A stretch of DNA of 7,036 nt from JAAOZN01 sp964421575 (GTDB lineage Archaea > Thermoproteota > Nitrososphaeria > Nitrososphaerales > JAAOZN01). The notes beneath the pieces were generated by a model. It searched no databases, was not told where the DNA came from, and saw only the letters and a list, made by a program, of their open reading frames with translations. Positions 1 through 6,117 of this stretch are shown here, piece after piece (within the stretch, counting starts at the first letter, position 1; every line of letters starts with the position of its first letter). The DNA is taken from positions 1-7,036 of the forward strand of contig CAYQXI010000070.1 in the NCBI GenBank assembly GCA_964421575.1, in the 5' to 3' direction. The position numbers were made by a program, and so were the translations under genes.

Positions 1-882
1 TCCAGCAGCAGTTATCGCCTGCCTATACCTATGATCATGCACATCCCCAGCCGCAAACACCCCTCTAACGCTAGTCATACTCCCTTCTTTGAGCACTATG
101 TATCCTTTCTCATCCAACTCTATCTGCCCCCTAAAGATCTCAGTATTGGGCTCGTGTCCTATGGCTATAAACAACCCTTGGACGTTTAGCGCCTCTTTTT
201 CACCAGAATTAACGTCTCTGACCACCACACCTTCAACACCCTTTTCACCCAAAATATCCGCAACTACACTATTCCACTTGAACGATATCCTCGGGTTAGC
301 GAAGGCGCGTCGCTGCAGGGCCAAGCTCGCCCTCAACTTATCTCTTCTATGGATCACAATAACCTTATTCGCGAACTTAGTTAAGAAGATTGCATCTTCT
401 AGGGCTGAATCACCCCCACCAACAACCGCAACATCCTTTCCCTTGAAGAATGCGCCATCACAAGTAGCACAAACCGAAACACCCCTACCCAGCAGCCTAC
501 GCTCAGCCTCCAAACCAAGCAACTTGGCAGAAGCGCCAGTAGCAATTATAACAGCTTCAGCCTCAATCAAGCTGCTTTCAGTAAAGATCTTAAATGGCTG
601 AACCTTAAAGTCCACCTTCACAACTCTCTCATAGAGTAGTTCGGCACCAAAACGCTCAGCCTGGCTCTTAAATAGATCCATCAACTCAGGGCCGAGGATG
701 CCTTCGGGAAAACCAGGAAAGTTCTCTACAAGAGAAGTTAGCATAAGCTGCCCTCCGACCAAATCGCCGGTTATAACAAGTGGATTTAGTCCGTCTCTAG
801 CGAGGTAGATTGCTGCCGTTAAACCAGCTGGTCCTGCGCCTAAGATAACCACCTTCCTCACACTAGACAAAGTATCACCCAT
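1..882 (-). CDS. trxB: Thioredoxin reductase (3' end beyond window)
   Basis: FAD- and NAD(P)H-dependent enzyme that passes electrons to thioredoxin-like proteins in the cytoplasm. The first 294 codons are present and still open at base 1; about 20-35 residues of C-terminus should be missing. Visible in order: FAD-binding GAGPAG (residues 15-20), GGQL and VENFPGF (43-58), the redox pair CATC followed by DGAFF (C138, C141), the second nucleotide-binding motif GGGDSA (155-160), HRRD (178-181), which suggests NADPH use, and the second FAD motif GVFAAGD (274-280). The ATG at 882-880 directly follows GGTTGGAG and lies about 39 bases downstream of a TATA-like box. It is transcribed away from the hydrolase at 1109. 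All expected catalytic residues are intact. Family is secure; the electron-accepting partner cannot be told, as no thioredoxin or glutaredoxin gene is in the window. Confidence 0.95.
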   Translation of the reverse strand, partial: MGDTLSSVRKVVILGAGPAGLTAAIYLARDGLNPLVITGDLVGGQLMLTSLVENFPGFPEGILGPELMDLFKSQAERFGAELLYERVVKVDFKVQPFKIFTESSLIEAEAVIIATGASAKLLGLEAERRLLGRGVSVCATCDGAFFKGKDVAVVGGGDSALEDAIFLTKFANKVIVIHRRDKLRASLALQRRAFANPRISFKWNSVVADILGEKGVEGVVVRDVNSGEKEALNVQGLFIAIGHEPNTEIFRGQIELDEKGYIVLKEGSMTSVRGVFAAGDVHDHRYRQAITAAG

Positions 883-910
883 CTCCAACCCGTTTTTGGT
901 CAATGTAAAC

Positions 911-924
911 TTTTATTAAAGCGT
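911..924 (-). promoter_or_regulatory. Putative archaeal promoter of trxB
   Basis: On the minus strand the sequence reads CTTTAATAAAA. An archaeal TATA box centred near 916 would place the transcription start near 890, giving a leader of about 8 bases before the ATG at 882. This is a position and composition argument only. Confidence 0.45.
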
Positions 925-928
925 AAGG

Positions 929-1090
929 TCAGTAACATAAAAAGGCGAAAATATCAACATATATATCCGTTGAGATAGCTGAAGACCAAAGTGTTGCTGA
1001 TTTTGAGATTTGGGTAGCTTCTAAGAACATCCTTGAGCCGTTCGCAGCGACACCCAACCATAACATAAACTTAAATCGATATGTTTGTTA
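929..1090. other. Intergenic segment open on both strands
   Basis: Between the divergent trxB and hydrolase genes. The plus strand is open for 51 codons (936-1090, ending in TAG) without an ATG, GTG or TTG, so it has no normal start. The minus strand has a 45-residue ORF with an ATG at 1066-1064 and TGA at 931-929, containing GSRMFLEATQISKSATL. AACATAT at 956-962 and ATATGTT at 1079-1085 form short inverted repeats around it. I recognise neither protein and see no ribosome site for the minus ORF. It could be a small gene, a structured RNA, a small non-autonomous element or a gene remnant. Confidence 0.3.
1070..1077 (+). promoter_or_regulatory. Putative TATA box of the hydrolase gene
   Basis: CTTAAATC about 39 bases before the TTG at 1109. 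With the usual archaeal spacing transcription would begin near 1100, downstream of the alternative TTG at 1085. That favours the 1109 start. Confidence 0.45.
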
Positions 1091-1108
1091 GAGTTTTGGG
1101 AAAGCGGG

Positions 1109-1732
1109 TTGCGTATAGAGCAGTTTGTGGTCCCCCCTCTCGATAACAACGCCTACCTCCTTTTTGACGAGAGAACCTTTAAGGCGGCTGTTATAGATCC
1201 CGCTTTAGGTGCTGATGTACTTTTAAGCAAGGCGCAGGAATTAGGTGCGCAGATAATCTACATCCTAAACACACACGGCCACCCAGACCATATCTGTGAT
1301 GATAGGAGAATCAAGGAAGCGACTGGTGCTAAGCTGTGTATCCACGAATTGGATGCTTATCGCTTATTCTACAACCCCTTCTCCAAAGACCCCATACCTC
1401 CAACACCAGACATACTGCTTAAGGGGGGTGAAACCCTCGAGATAGGTTCGCTGAGGGTTGAGGTGATTCACACACCCGGACATACTGAAGGTTGCTGCTG
1501 CTTCTACTTAGCAGAAGAGGGTGTAATATTTACGGGAGACACGCTCTTCGCAGGCAACATAGGGAGAGTGGATTTAGAGGGCTCAGATCCGGCTGCGATG
1601 CTTAGAAGCCTAAAAAAGCTCTTCACTCTACCGAAGAACGTGAAGGTTTACCCGGGTCACGGCTACTCAACCACTATAGAAGATGAGTATTGGATAATTG
1701 AATCAAACTATCTTAAAGACTTGCTGAGCTAG
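1109..1732 (+). CDS. Metallo-beta-lactamase fold hydrolase, glyoxalase II-like
   Basis: A 207-residue, probably cytoplasmic hydrolase of the hydroxyacylglutathione hydrolase-like (YcbL-type) group, which cleaves thioesters with a two-metal centre. The metal ligands are all present: the THGHPDH motif (H56, H58, D60, H61), PGHTEG (H125), FTGDTLF (D144) and PGHG (H184), numbered from the TTG at 1109. The family start 'RIEQFVVPPLDNNAYLL' follows directly after that TTG, and the TATA-like box at 1070 would not transcribe an earlier TTG at 1085, so I chose 1109; the longer form would add 8 residues. Odd point: three cysteines follow GHTEG where the family usually has Ser. Archaea usually lack glutathione, so the natural thioester is unknown. 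The stop codon overlaps that of the convergent DUF711 gene. Confidence 0.9.
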   Translation: MRIEQFVVPPLDNNAYLLFDERTFKAAVIDPALGADVLLSKAQELGAQIIYILNTHGHPDHICDDRRIKEATGAKLCIHELDAYRLFYNPFSKDPIPPTPDILLKGGETLEIGSLRVEVIHTPGHTEGCCCFYLAEEGVIFTGDTLFAGNIGRVDLEGSDPAAMLRSLKKLFTLPKNVKVYPGHGYSTTIEDEYWIIESNYLKDLLS

Positions 1733-3102
1733 CCTCTGAAGCTGTGGATAGGTGCCGGTATCTGCCCACCTCGCCTAACGAATCTATCTGACCTAAAGCG
1801 GCTGACCTCCATAACTACGGTGCTGCCGAGTAAGCCCCCAAAGTCAACATACTCACCAGCCTTAGCGTGGGGAACCGGTATTATCCTAACACCACCCGGC
1901 TTATCATTAGATACACAGATAGCTGCTTCATCTAATATGATGCCAGCCAGTGTTTCGGCTGGTGTGTCGCCGGGCACAGCGATCATATCTAAACCAGCTG
2001 AGCAGACAGCGGTCATCGCCTCAAGCTTCTCCAGATTGAGCGCACCAGCTCTAACCGCTTCCACCATACCTGCGTCTTCACTAACAGGGATGAAGGCTCC
2101 GCTTAGCCCTCCTACGAAGGTCGTAGCCATGCTCCCGCCCTTCTTCACAGCATCAGTAAGTAGCATTAGTGCCGCTGTTGTGCCCGGTGCACCACATCGC
2201 TCCAGACCCATGGCTTCGAGTATGTTGGCTATGCTCTCGCCTTGCTTAGGTGTTGGTGCTAAGGATAGGTCTACTGTGCTGAACTGAACATCCATGAGCT
2301 TAGCTACCTCCCTACCCAACAGCTCGCCTACTCTGGTAACCTTGAATGCAGTCCTTTTCACGAGGTCGGCTAGCTGCCTAAGGTCTAGATCTTGATTCTT
2401 CTCTACGATAGCCCTTATGACTGCTGGTCCGCTGATGCCCACATTAACCGATACTTCTGGTTCGCCTAAGCCGTGGTATGCTCCTGGCATAAAGGGGTTG
2501 TCCTCAGGTGCGTTTGCGAATGTGACTAGCTTTGCGCATCCGACACCCTTGCGGTCAGCTGTTAATTCTGAGGTCTTCTTTATTACCTCACCCATCTTCA
2601 ACGCGGCATCCACATTTATCCCTGTTCGTGTGGATGCGATGTTGACGCAGCTGCAGACTCTGTTTGTGCTGCTTAAGACCTCTGATATGCTTTGTATGAG
2701 CGTTAAGTCTCCTTTAGTAAACCCCTTGTGCACTAGGGCTGAGTACCCTCCTATGTAGTCGATGCCTCCATCTTCAGCAGCGTTATCTAAGGCTGTGGCC
2801 AGCTCTAACCCTATCTTAGATGCATCGCTTTCTTCGGCGAAGGGCTCGAGTAGTATGGCTATTGGTGTTACCGCTATCCTCTTATTTACGATCTCGACAC
2901 CGTACTTTGCCTCAACCTCTTTAACGGCCTTATTCAATCGTAGGGCGGTCTCGACGACTTTGGTGTAGATGTTTCTCTTTAATCTGTTTGGATCTTTATC
3001 TAAGCATCCTAGTAGGTTTATGCCTACTGTGATCGTTCTGATGTTGAGGTGTTGTAGTGAAAGCATCTCGTATGTTTCAACGATCTCCTCAGGCGTATAC
3101 AT
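1729..3102 (-). CDS. DUF711 / UPF0210 PFL-like family protein
   Basis: A 457-residue member of the DUF711 (UPF0210) family, whose fold is related to the ten-stranded barrel of pyruvate formate-lyase and ribonucleotide reductase; its reaction is unknown. Family signatures seen: N-terminal TPEEIVETYEML and NIRTITVGINLLGC, then GISGPAVIRAIVE, VDLSLAPTP, GAPGTTAALMLL, GGLSGAFIPVSEDAGM, DMIAVPGDTP and FGGLLG near the C-terminus. I see no glycyl-radical motif of the RVxGY type, so formate-lyase chemistry should not be assumed. The ATG at 3102 follows AGGGTG (3113-3108) at good spacing and matches the usual family N-terminus. A GTG at 3108, overlapping the upstream TGA, would add only two residues. 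It lies directly downstream of an ACT-domain gene, an arrangement known in other organisms (e.g. the UPF0237/UPF0210 pair in Streptococcus). Length is full. Confidence 0.93.
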   Translation of the reverse strand: MYTPEEIVETYEMLSLQHLNIRTITVGINLLGCLDKDPNRLKRNIYTKVVETALRLNKAVKEVEAKYGVEIVNKRIAVTPIAILLEPFAEESDASKIGLELATALDNAAEDGGIDYIGGYSALVHKGFTKGDLTLIQSISEVLSSTNRVCSCVNIASTRTGINVDAALKMGEVIKKTSELTADRKGVGCAKLVTFANAPEDNPFMPGAYHGLGEPEVSVNVGISGPAVIRAIVEKNQDLDLRQLADLVKRTAFKVTRVGELLGREVAKLMDVQFSTVDLSLAPTPKQGESIANILEAMGLERCGAPGTTAALMLLTDAVKKGGSMATTFVGGLSGAFIPVSEDAGMVEAVRAGALNLEKLEAMTAVCSAGLDMIAVPGDTPAETLAGIILDEAAICVSNDKPGGVRIIPVPHAKAGEYVDFGGLLGSTVVMEVSRFRSDRFVRRGGQIPAPIHSFRG

Positions 3103-3104
3103 TT

Positions 3105-3383
3105 TCACACCCTATGCATGTAGCGGAATATGTTTTCGTGTTGTACTGCGACTTGCACTCCTATCTTTGCTGCTTCAGCTCCAAGCAGCTCCTTCAGCTT
3201 CTCCAAACTGACTCTGCTGTTGCTTATATCGATCAGCATTATCATCACGAAGAAGTCTCTTACTTTACTTGATGTCAGATCTAAGATATTCACATTGTTT
3301 TCGGCGAGGACCTTAGAGATCGCTGCGACTATCCCGACCTTATCGGCTCCTATAACCGTCACGACCGCGCGCTCATCTGGCAT
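3105..3383 (-). CDS. ACT domain protein, UPF0237 family
   Basis: A 92-residue single ACT-domain protein. ACT domains bind small ligands, often amino acids, and dimerise; the family resembles the ACT repeats of glycine-cleavage regulators. The motif VIGADKVGIVAAIS (residues 10-23 from the ATG) and the following NNVNILDLTSSKV give the beta-alpha-beta start of the fold, and the domain fills the protein. The start is uncertain: the ATG at 3383-3381 best matches the family N-terminus, while a TTG at 3410-3408 would add nine residues and lies closer to the likely transcription start near 3428. Its TGA overlaps the GTG at 3108 and lies two bases before the ATG of the DUF711 gene, so the two are probably co-translated. 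The constant pairing suggests the ACT protein regulates or forms a complex with the DUF711 protein; that is inference. Confidence 0.88.
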   Translation of the reverse strand: MPDERAVVTVIGADKVGIVAAISKVLAENNVNILDLTSSKVRDFFVMIMLIDISNSRVSLEKLKELLGAEAAKIGVQVAVQHENIFRYMHRV

Positions 3384-3437
3384 ATCTGATGCATCCTGCT
3401 CTCTAACCAACCGCCTTTATGGAAGATATGTCTTTTG

Positions 3438-3483
3438 GCTAGCGGCACATACATATATAGCTATAGTAACCCCACCTAGCTAG
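3438..3483. promoter_or_regulatory. Shared divergent promoter region with palindromes
   Basis: A compact control region between the ACT/DUF711 operon (-) and the 3485 operon (+). CATATATA (3452-3459) would serve the plus strand and start transcription close to the TTG at 3485. On the minus strand CTATATAT (3460-3453) would start near 3428. Three perfect palindromes sit about 20 bases apart: GCTAGC (3438-3443), TATAGCTATA (3456-3465) and CTAGCTAG (3476-3483). The middle one overlaps both TATA boxes, so a bound dimer there could control both directions. Confidence 0.5.
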
Positions 3484-3484
3484 T

Positions 3485-3859
3485 TTGGTTAAGATAACCT
3501 ACGAGCCTTATAGTGAAGTGGTGATCAAAGAGTACACCTACTACCCTAAGCCAGAAGCGTTTGCAGCGACTTTAGCCCACTGTATACAGATCGGTCAGCC
3601 TGCGGTTATACTTTGGTGTGAGGGTGTAGCCTTCATACCTATGGCGCTGCCTCCTGACACGGAGACTGTGGCAAAGGAGTATTTGGCTGGTAGAATTATA
3701 TGGTCTTCTGTCATCTTCACTCTTATGCCGAATTATCAGCAGACGATCAAGGCTGGTGGGATCGAGGTGCCGATAGTGGATGTGACGCCTAATGAAACTT
3801 TGAGGCAGGTGGCGCTTTGGTTGAAAGAGCGGGTAAATATGCAGACTTCTGTAAAGTGA
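3485..3859 (+). CDS. Hypothetical protein, 124 residues
   Basis: I do not recognise this family. It is a small, probably soluble alpha/beta protein without signal peptide or membrane helix. The N-terminus is rich in aromatic residues (TYEPYSEVV, EYTYYPKPEAF), followed by a likely helix, a hydrophobic strand AVILWCEGVAFIPM with one of its two cysteines (C33, C45), then a Tyr/Trp-containing segment and an amphipathic C-terminal helix. It begins with TTG, has no ribosome binding site, and lies about 33 bases after a TATA-like box, so it looks leaderless. The open frame, the promoter position and the 24-base gap to the next gene, which has its own strong ribosome site, support a real gene in an operon with the M20 hydrolase. 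No function is proposed. Confidence 0.75.
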   Translation: MVKITYEPYSEVVIKEYTYYPKPEAFAATLAHCIQIGQPAVILWCEGVAFIPMALPPDTETVAKEYLAGRIIWSSVIFTLMPNYQQTIKAGGIEVPIVDVTPNETLRQVALWLKERVNMQTSVK

Positions 3860-3871
3860 TTATTCTGCTGT

Positions 3872-3878
3872 GGTGATC
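3872..3878 (+). promoter_or_regulatory. Strong ribosome binding site GGTGATC
   Basis: GGTGATC lies five bases before the ATG at 3884 and matches the anti-Shine-Dalgarno end of archaeal 16S rRNA (AUCACCUCC). It fixes the start of the M20 gene. Confidence 0.8.
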
Positions 3879-3883
3879 ATAGT

Positions 3884-5161
3884 ATGGGTGGGTTGAGTGC
3901 TGCGGAAGAGAGGCTGATTATGGAGGTCGAGGGGCTGGAGGGTCTGCTGGTAGAGATGGTGAAGGGGTTTGTCGCGATACCCACGGTCAATCCACCGGGG
4001 TTAAACTATGTTGAGATGGTTGATGAGATTGGTAGTTGGTGTAGGAGGTTTGGTTTGGGTGTTGAGGTTATTGATGTGCCTAGTGAGGTCGTAGCAGCCC
4101 GCTCGCCTGAGAGCCAGAATCAGCCTAGAAAGATTCTTTTTGCCTATCTGGGTGATAAGGGGGCGAAGCCGCATATACATTTTAACGGGCATTATGATGT
4201 GGTGCCGGCGACTGGAGAGTGGAGGGTAACAGAGCCGTTTAAGCCGCTTGTGAAGGATGGTAGGATCTATGGTAGAGGTGCTAGTGACATGAAGGGTTCT
4301 CTGGCGTCTATGTTGGTTGCTTTGAAGGTTCTTGCTGAGCGTAGGGGTGAGTTGGTTGGTGTGGTGTCTTTTTCAGCTGTGCCTGATGAGGAGATCGGGG
4401 GTGGGGCTGGTGCAAGGTATCTGGTTGAGCAGAAGGGTAGGTTTGCTGATGTGTGCATAATAGGGGAGCCGAGTGGGTTAAGTAGCATCTGGGATTCTCA
4501 TAAGGGTCAGGCTTGGTTTGAGGTTACGGTTAGAGGTAAATCTGCTCACGCTTCAACGCCTTGGCTTGGTGTTAACGCTTTTGAGAGGGCGTGTAGGTTG
4601 GTTGTTTGCTTATCTGAGGGTTATGTTAAGTGGCTGCCAACCAAGAGTTTCAATAAACTTGTGTCTTATGAGGATGCTGTACCGGTGGTTACTTTGGGTG
4701 GTGTGGTGAAGGGTGGTGGGAAGTTGAATATAGTGCCAGACACCTTGTCATTCACGGTAGATAGGCGGACTGTGCCGGGTGAGACGTTTGAGGAGGTTAG
4801 GGCTGAGTTTCTTGATGCGCTGTATAGGTGTGCGGATAGCATAGGTATTCCTAGGGAGGATCTGGAGGTCAAGACGATCTTGGCTGGTGAGCCTTGTGTG
4901 ATGCGTGATGAGGGTTTTAAGCGGGGGTTTGCTGAAGCGGTTGAGGACGTCTTAGGCTTAAAGCCAGCGTTTAAGATTTGTCAAGGGGGCTTGGATATGA
5001 GGTACTTTGTCTCAGCCAACATACCGACTTTAACATATGGTGGGGGTGAGTCATCTAAGGCGCATGCAGCAGACGAATACGCAAACGTATTGGATCTGTT
5101 GAGCGCAGCGAAGGTCTATGCCCTATACGCCTACAGAAGGCTAAATAGAGCAAGCTTCTGA
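3884..5161 (+). CDS. M20 family metallopeptidase (ArgE/DapE-type deacylase)
   Basis: A 425-residue cytoplasmic zinc hydrolase of the M20 family (acetylornithine deacetylase / succinyl-diaminopimelate desuccinylase / carboxypeptidase group), cutting amide bonds of N-acylated amino acids or short peptides. The two-metal site is complete: H103 and D105 in NGHYDVVP, bridging D135 in GRGASDMKG, catalytic E169 and ligand E170 in PDEEIGGG, E195 in IGEPSG, and H394 in KAHAADEY. The dimerisation (lid) domain spans about 205-320, with GKSAHAS at 218-224 and GGGKLNIVPD at 277-286. The length is normal. No arginine, lysine or diaminopimelate synthesis gene is nearby and it is longer than typical LysK, so the substrate is left open. 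It is the second gene of the operon started at 3485 and converges on the HEPN gene at 5198. Confidence 0.93.
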   Translation: MGGLSAAEERLIMEVEGLEGLLVEMVKGFVAIPTVNPPGLNYVEMVDEIGSWCRRFGLGVEVIDVPSEVVAARSPESQNQPRKILFAYLGDKGAKPHIHFNGHYDVVPATGEWRVTEPFKPLVKDGRIYGRGASDMKGSLASMLVALKVLAERRGELVGVVSFSAVPDEEIGGGAGARYLVEQKGRFADVCIIGEPSGLSSIWDSHKGQAWFEVTVRGKSAHASTPWLGVNAFERACRLVVCLSEGYVKWLPTKSFNKLVSYEDAVPVVTLGGVVKGGGKLNIVPDTLSFTVDRRTVPGETFEEVRAEFLDALYRCADSIGIPREDLEVKTILAGEPCVMRDEGFKRGFAEAVEDVLGLKPAFKICQGGLDMRYFVSANIPTLTYGGGESSKAHAADEYANVLDLLSAAKVYALYAYRRLNRASF

Positions 5162-5197
5162 GGAGTATATAGTAACTCTTGTTTGCTCAGATTTACT

Positions 5198-5627
5198 CTA
5201 TGTGTCTATTCTTCTTTCTTTACAGAATTCTAGTAGCCTTTTTGCTGAGTGTTTGAGTGTTGCTATTATGTCGTTTAGGTTTTCGTAGATTGTTTCTGCT
5301 TTTATGTCTGCGTACATGTGTACTATTATGTTTCTTAATCCGACTAGTTCCGCTAACTTTTGTTTGAGGTTTTTGTCGATTGCACCTGTTTTGTGGATTT
5401 TTTCGACGACTTCTTTGTAGGTCTCTGGGATTTCAGCGTTGAGTTTGGAGAGTATGTGGGTTGAGAGGTCTATTAGAAAGTCGGTGCAGACTTGCAGGTT
5501 TCTTTCGGCTATTGATAGGAGTTTTATGTCGTTGCAGAAATCTTCTTTTTCTGTGTTGTTTTGGTTCGTTTAGGATTTTGATTCCTTTGTTGGATCGCTC
5601 TAACCTCTTTAGCATGCTTGGTTTCAT
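5198..5627 (-). pseudogene. hepT: HEPN domain toxin (DUF86, HepT-like), frameshifted
   Basis: The gene for a HEPN ribonuclease toxin of the MNT-HEPN type. The start is firm: ATG at 5627, with GGTGA (5636-5632) just upstream, overlapping the TGA of the MNT gene (ATGA). The first 21 or so residues (KPSMLKRLERSNKGIKILNE) read in one frame; from about 5565 onward the family sequence continues in the +1 frame (FCNDIKLLSIAERN onward) to TAG at 5200-5198. That frame has a TAA at 5572-5570 and no ATG, GTG or TTG before the domain, so it cannot be translated alone. Removing one base, for example from the A5 run at 5550-5546, gives a 142-residue protein of normal length. It contains RNIIVHMY, an exact RX4HXY motif (R98, H103, Y105), whose His is catalytic and whose Tyr is modified by the partner in the studied Shewanella pair. 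Alternatives: sequencing error or a programmed frameshift. Confidence 0.8.
5203..5221 (+). terminator. Possible T-rich transcription terminator
   Basis: A pyrimidine tract, mostly T, about 45 bases after the M20 stop codon. Archaeal RNA polymerase can stop on U-rich tracts without a hairpin. The tract overlaps the last codons of the convergent HEPN gene, so its composition may simply be coding. Confidence 0.25.
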
Positions 5628-6019
5628 TTCGTCACCTTTTCGATTTCTCTTTTTTCGAATGCTTGGGAGAAGCTGGTCCAGTCGTCGTGTAGTTTTATGA
5701 TTTTGAGTCTGTCTTCGAGGAGTTCGTCTTCGTCTTTGCAGAAGATTACTCTTCCTTTTGTTAGGAGTTCGTAGTTTTGGCTGAAAGGGGAGAAGTTGAT
5801 TATTGCGACGTCGAGGTTATCAACATCTAGATCTTGTAGGAAGCTGAAGAGTTCTTTCTTGTTTAGCTTCTTGACCTTTATGGCTAAGTCTATGTCGCTT
5901 TCGCCTGTGATGAATCTGCCTTCGATGGGGGAGCCGAAGAGTATTGCGTAGATTATACCATGTTTTTCCGCGAGTGTTCTCACCTTTTCTGAGATTTTTG
6001 ATGTCTAAATGTTTTTCAT
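5624..6019 (-). pseudogene. mntA: MNT-type nucleotidyltransferase antitoxin (MntA-like), amber at codon 5
   Basis: A minimal nucleotidyltransferase that in characterised pairs silences the HEPN toxin by adding AMP to its Tyr. The catalytic core is intact: ILFGS, then SDIDLAI and LDVAI; numbered from a GTG at 5983 these give G17, S18, D30, D32 and a third Asp, D58. The likely original start is the ATG at 6019: a CTTAATTA box lies exactly 32 bases upstream, and the in-frame reading MKNI-stop-TSKISEKVRTLAEKHG gives the usual N-terminal helix. A TAG (6007-6005) is the fifth codon. The GTG at 5983 could still give a 119-residue protein (5624-5983) retaining the active site, but has no proper ribosome site. 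So the gene is either broken, weakly translated from GTG, or misread at one base. It overlaps the HEPN start by ATGA. Confidence 0.75.
5632..5636 (-). promoter_or_regulatory. Ribosome binding site GGTGA of the HEPN gene
   Basis: GGTGA on the minus strand ends four bases before the ATG at 5627, inside the last codons of the MNT gene. It sets the HEPN start and so shows that the frame change downstream is a real interruption rather than a wrongly placed start. Confidence 0.7.
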
Positions 6020-6043
6020 CTGCAAGAAATGGGTCTCTTATGT

Positions 6044-6051
6044 TAATTAAG
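6044..6051 (-). promoter_or_regulatory. Putative TATA box of the MNT-HEPN operon
   Basis: CTTAATTA on the minus strand. From its C to the ATG at 6019 is 32 bases, the same spacing as in the acylphosphatase-like gene, so transcription should begin at or next to that ATG. The preceding stretch back to 6117 contains no gene I can support. Confidence 0.5.
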
Positions 6052-6117
6052 TTTTTCAAAGAGTGGTTGCGTGGGTAGGTTGCCGCTTAATTTCGGGTAG
6101 GTCTCCTGAGGCTTGGG

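Noticed and set aside
89..601. 170-codon plus-strand open frame
   Set aside because: It is antisense to trxB, whose minus-strand frame has all FAD, NADPH and CATC motifs.
1085..1108. Upstream TTG start at 1085 for the hydrolase
   Set aside because: The family N-terminus starts at the 1109 TTG and the likely transcription start (about 1100) lies downstream of 1085.
1820..2968. Several plus-strand open frames of 68-155 codons
   Set aside because: They are antisense shadows of the DUF711 gene, Ser/Pro/Ala-rich and without domains.
1729..3102. DUF711 gene as a true pyruvate formate-lyase
   Set aside because: No glycyl-radical motif is visible and no activating enzyme gene is nearby; the name reflects fold only.
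3884..5161. Assignment of the M20 gene as argE, dapE or lysK
   Set aside because: Catalytic residues are shared across the family and no arginine, lysine or diaminopimelate genes are adjacent.
5433..5627. 64-codon frame downstream of the HEPN start as a separate basic protein
   Set aside because: After its first 21 or so codons it is the wrong frame of the HEPN domain; the conserved sequence continues in +1.
6005..6007. TAG in the MNT gene read as pyrrolysine
   Set aside because: TAG is used as the ordinary stop of the hydrolase, DUF711 and HEPN genes here, and no pyrrolysine genes or methylamine context are visible.
5820..6059. 79-codon minus-strand frame starting with TTG at 6059
   Set aside because: Most of it overlaps the conserved MNT core in another frame, and the TTG lies upstream of the TATA-like box at 6051-6044.
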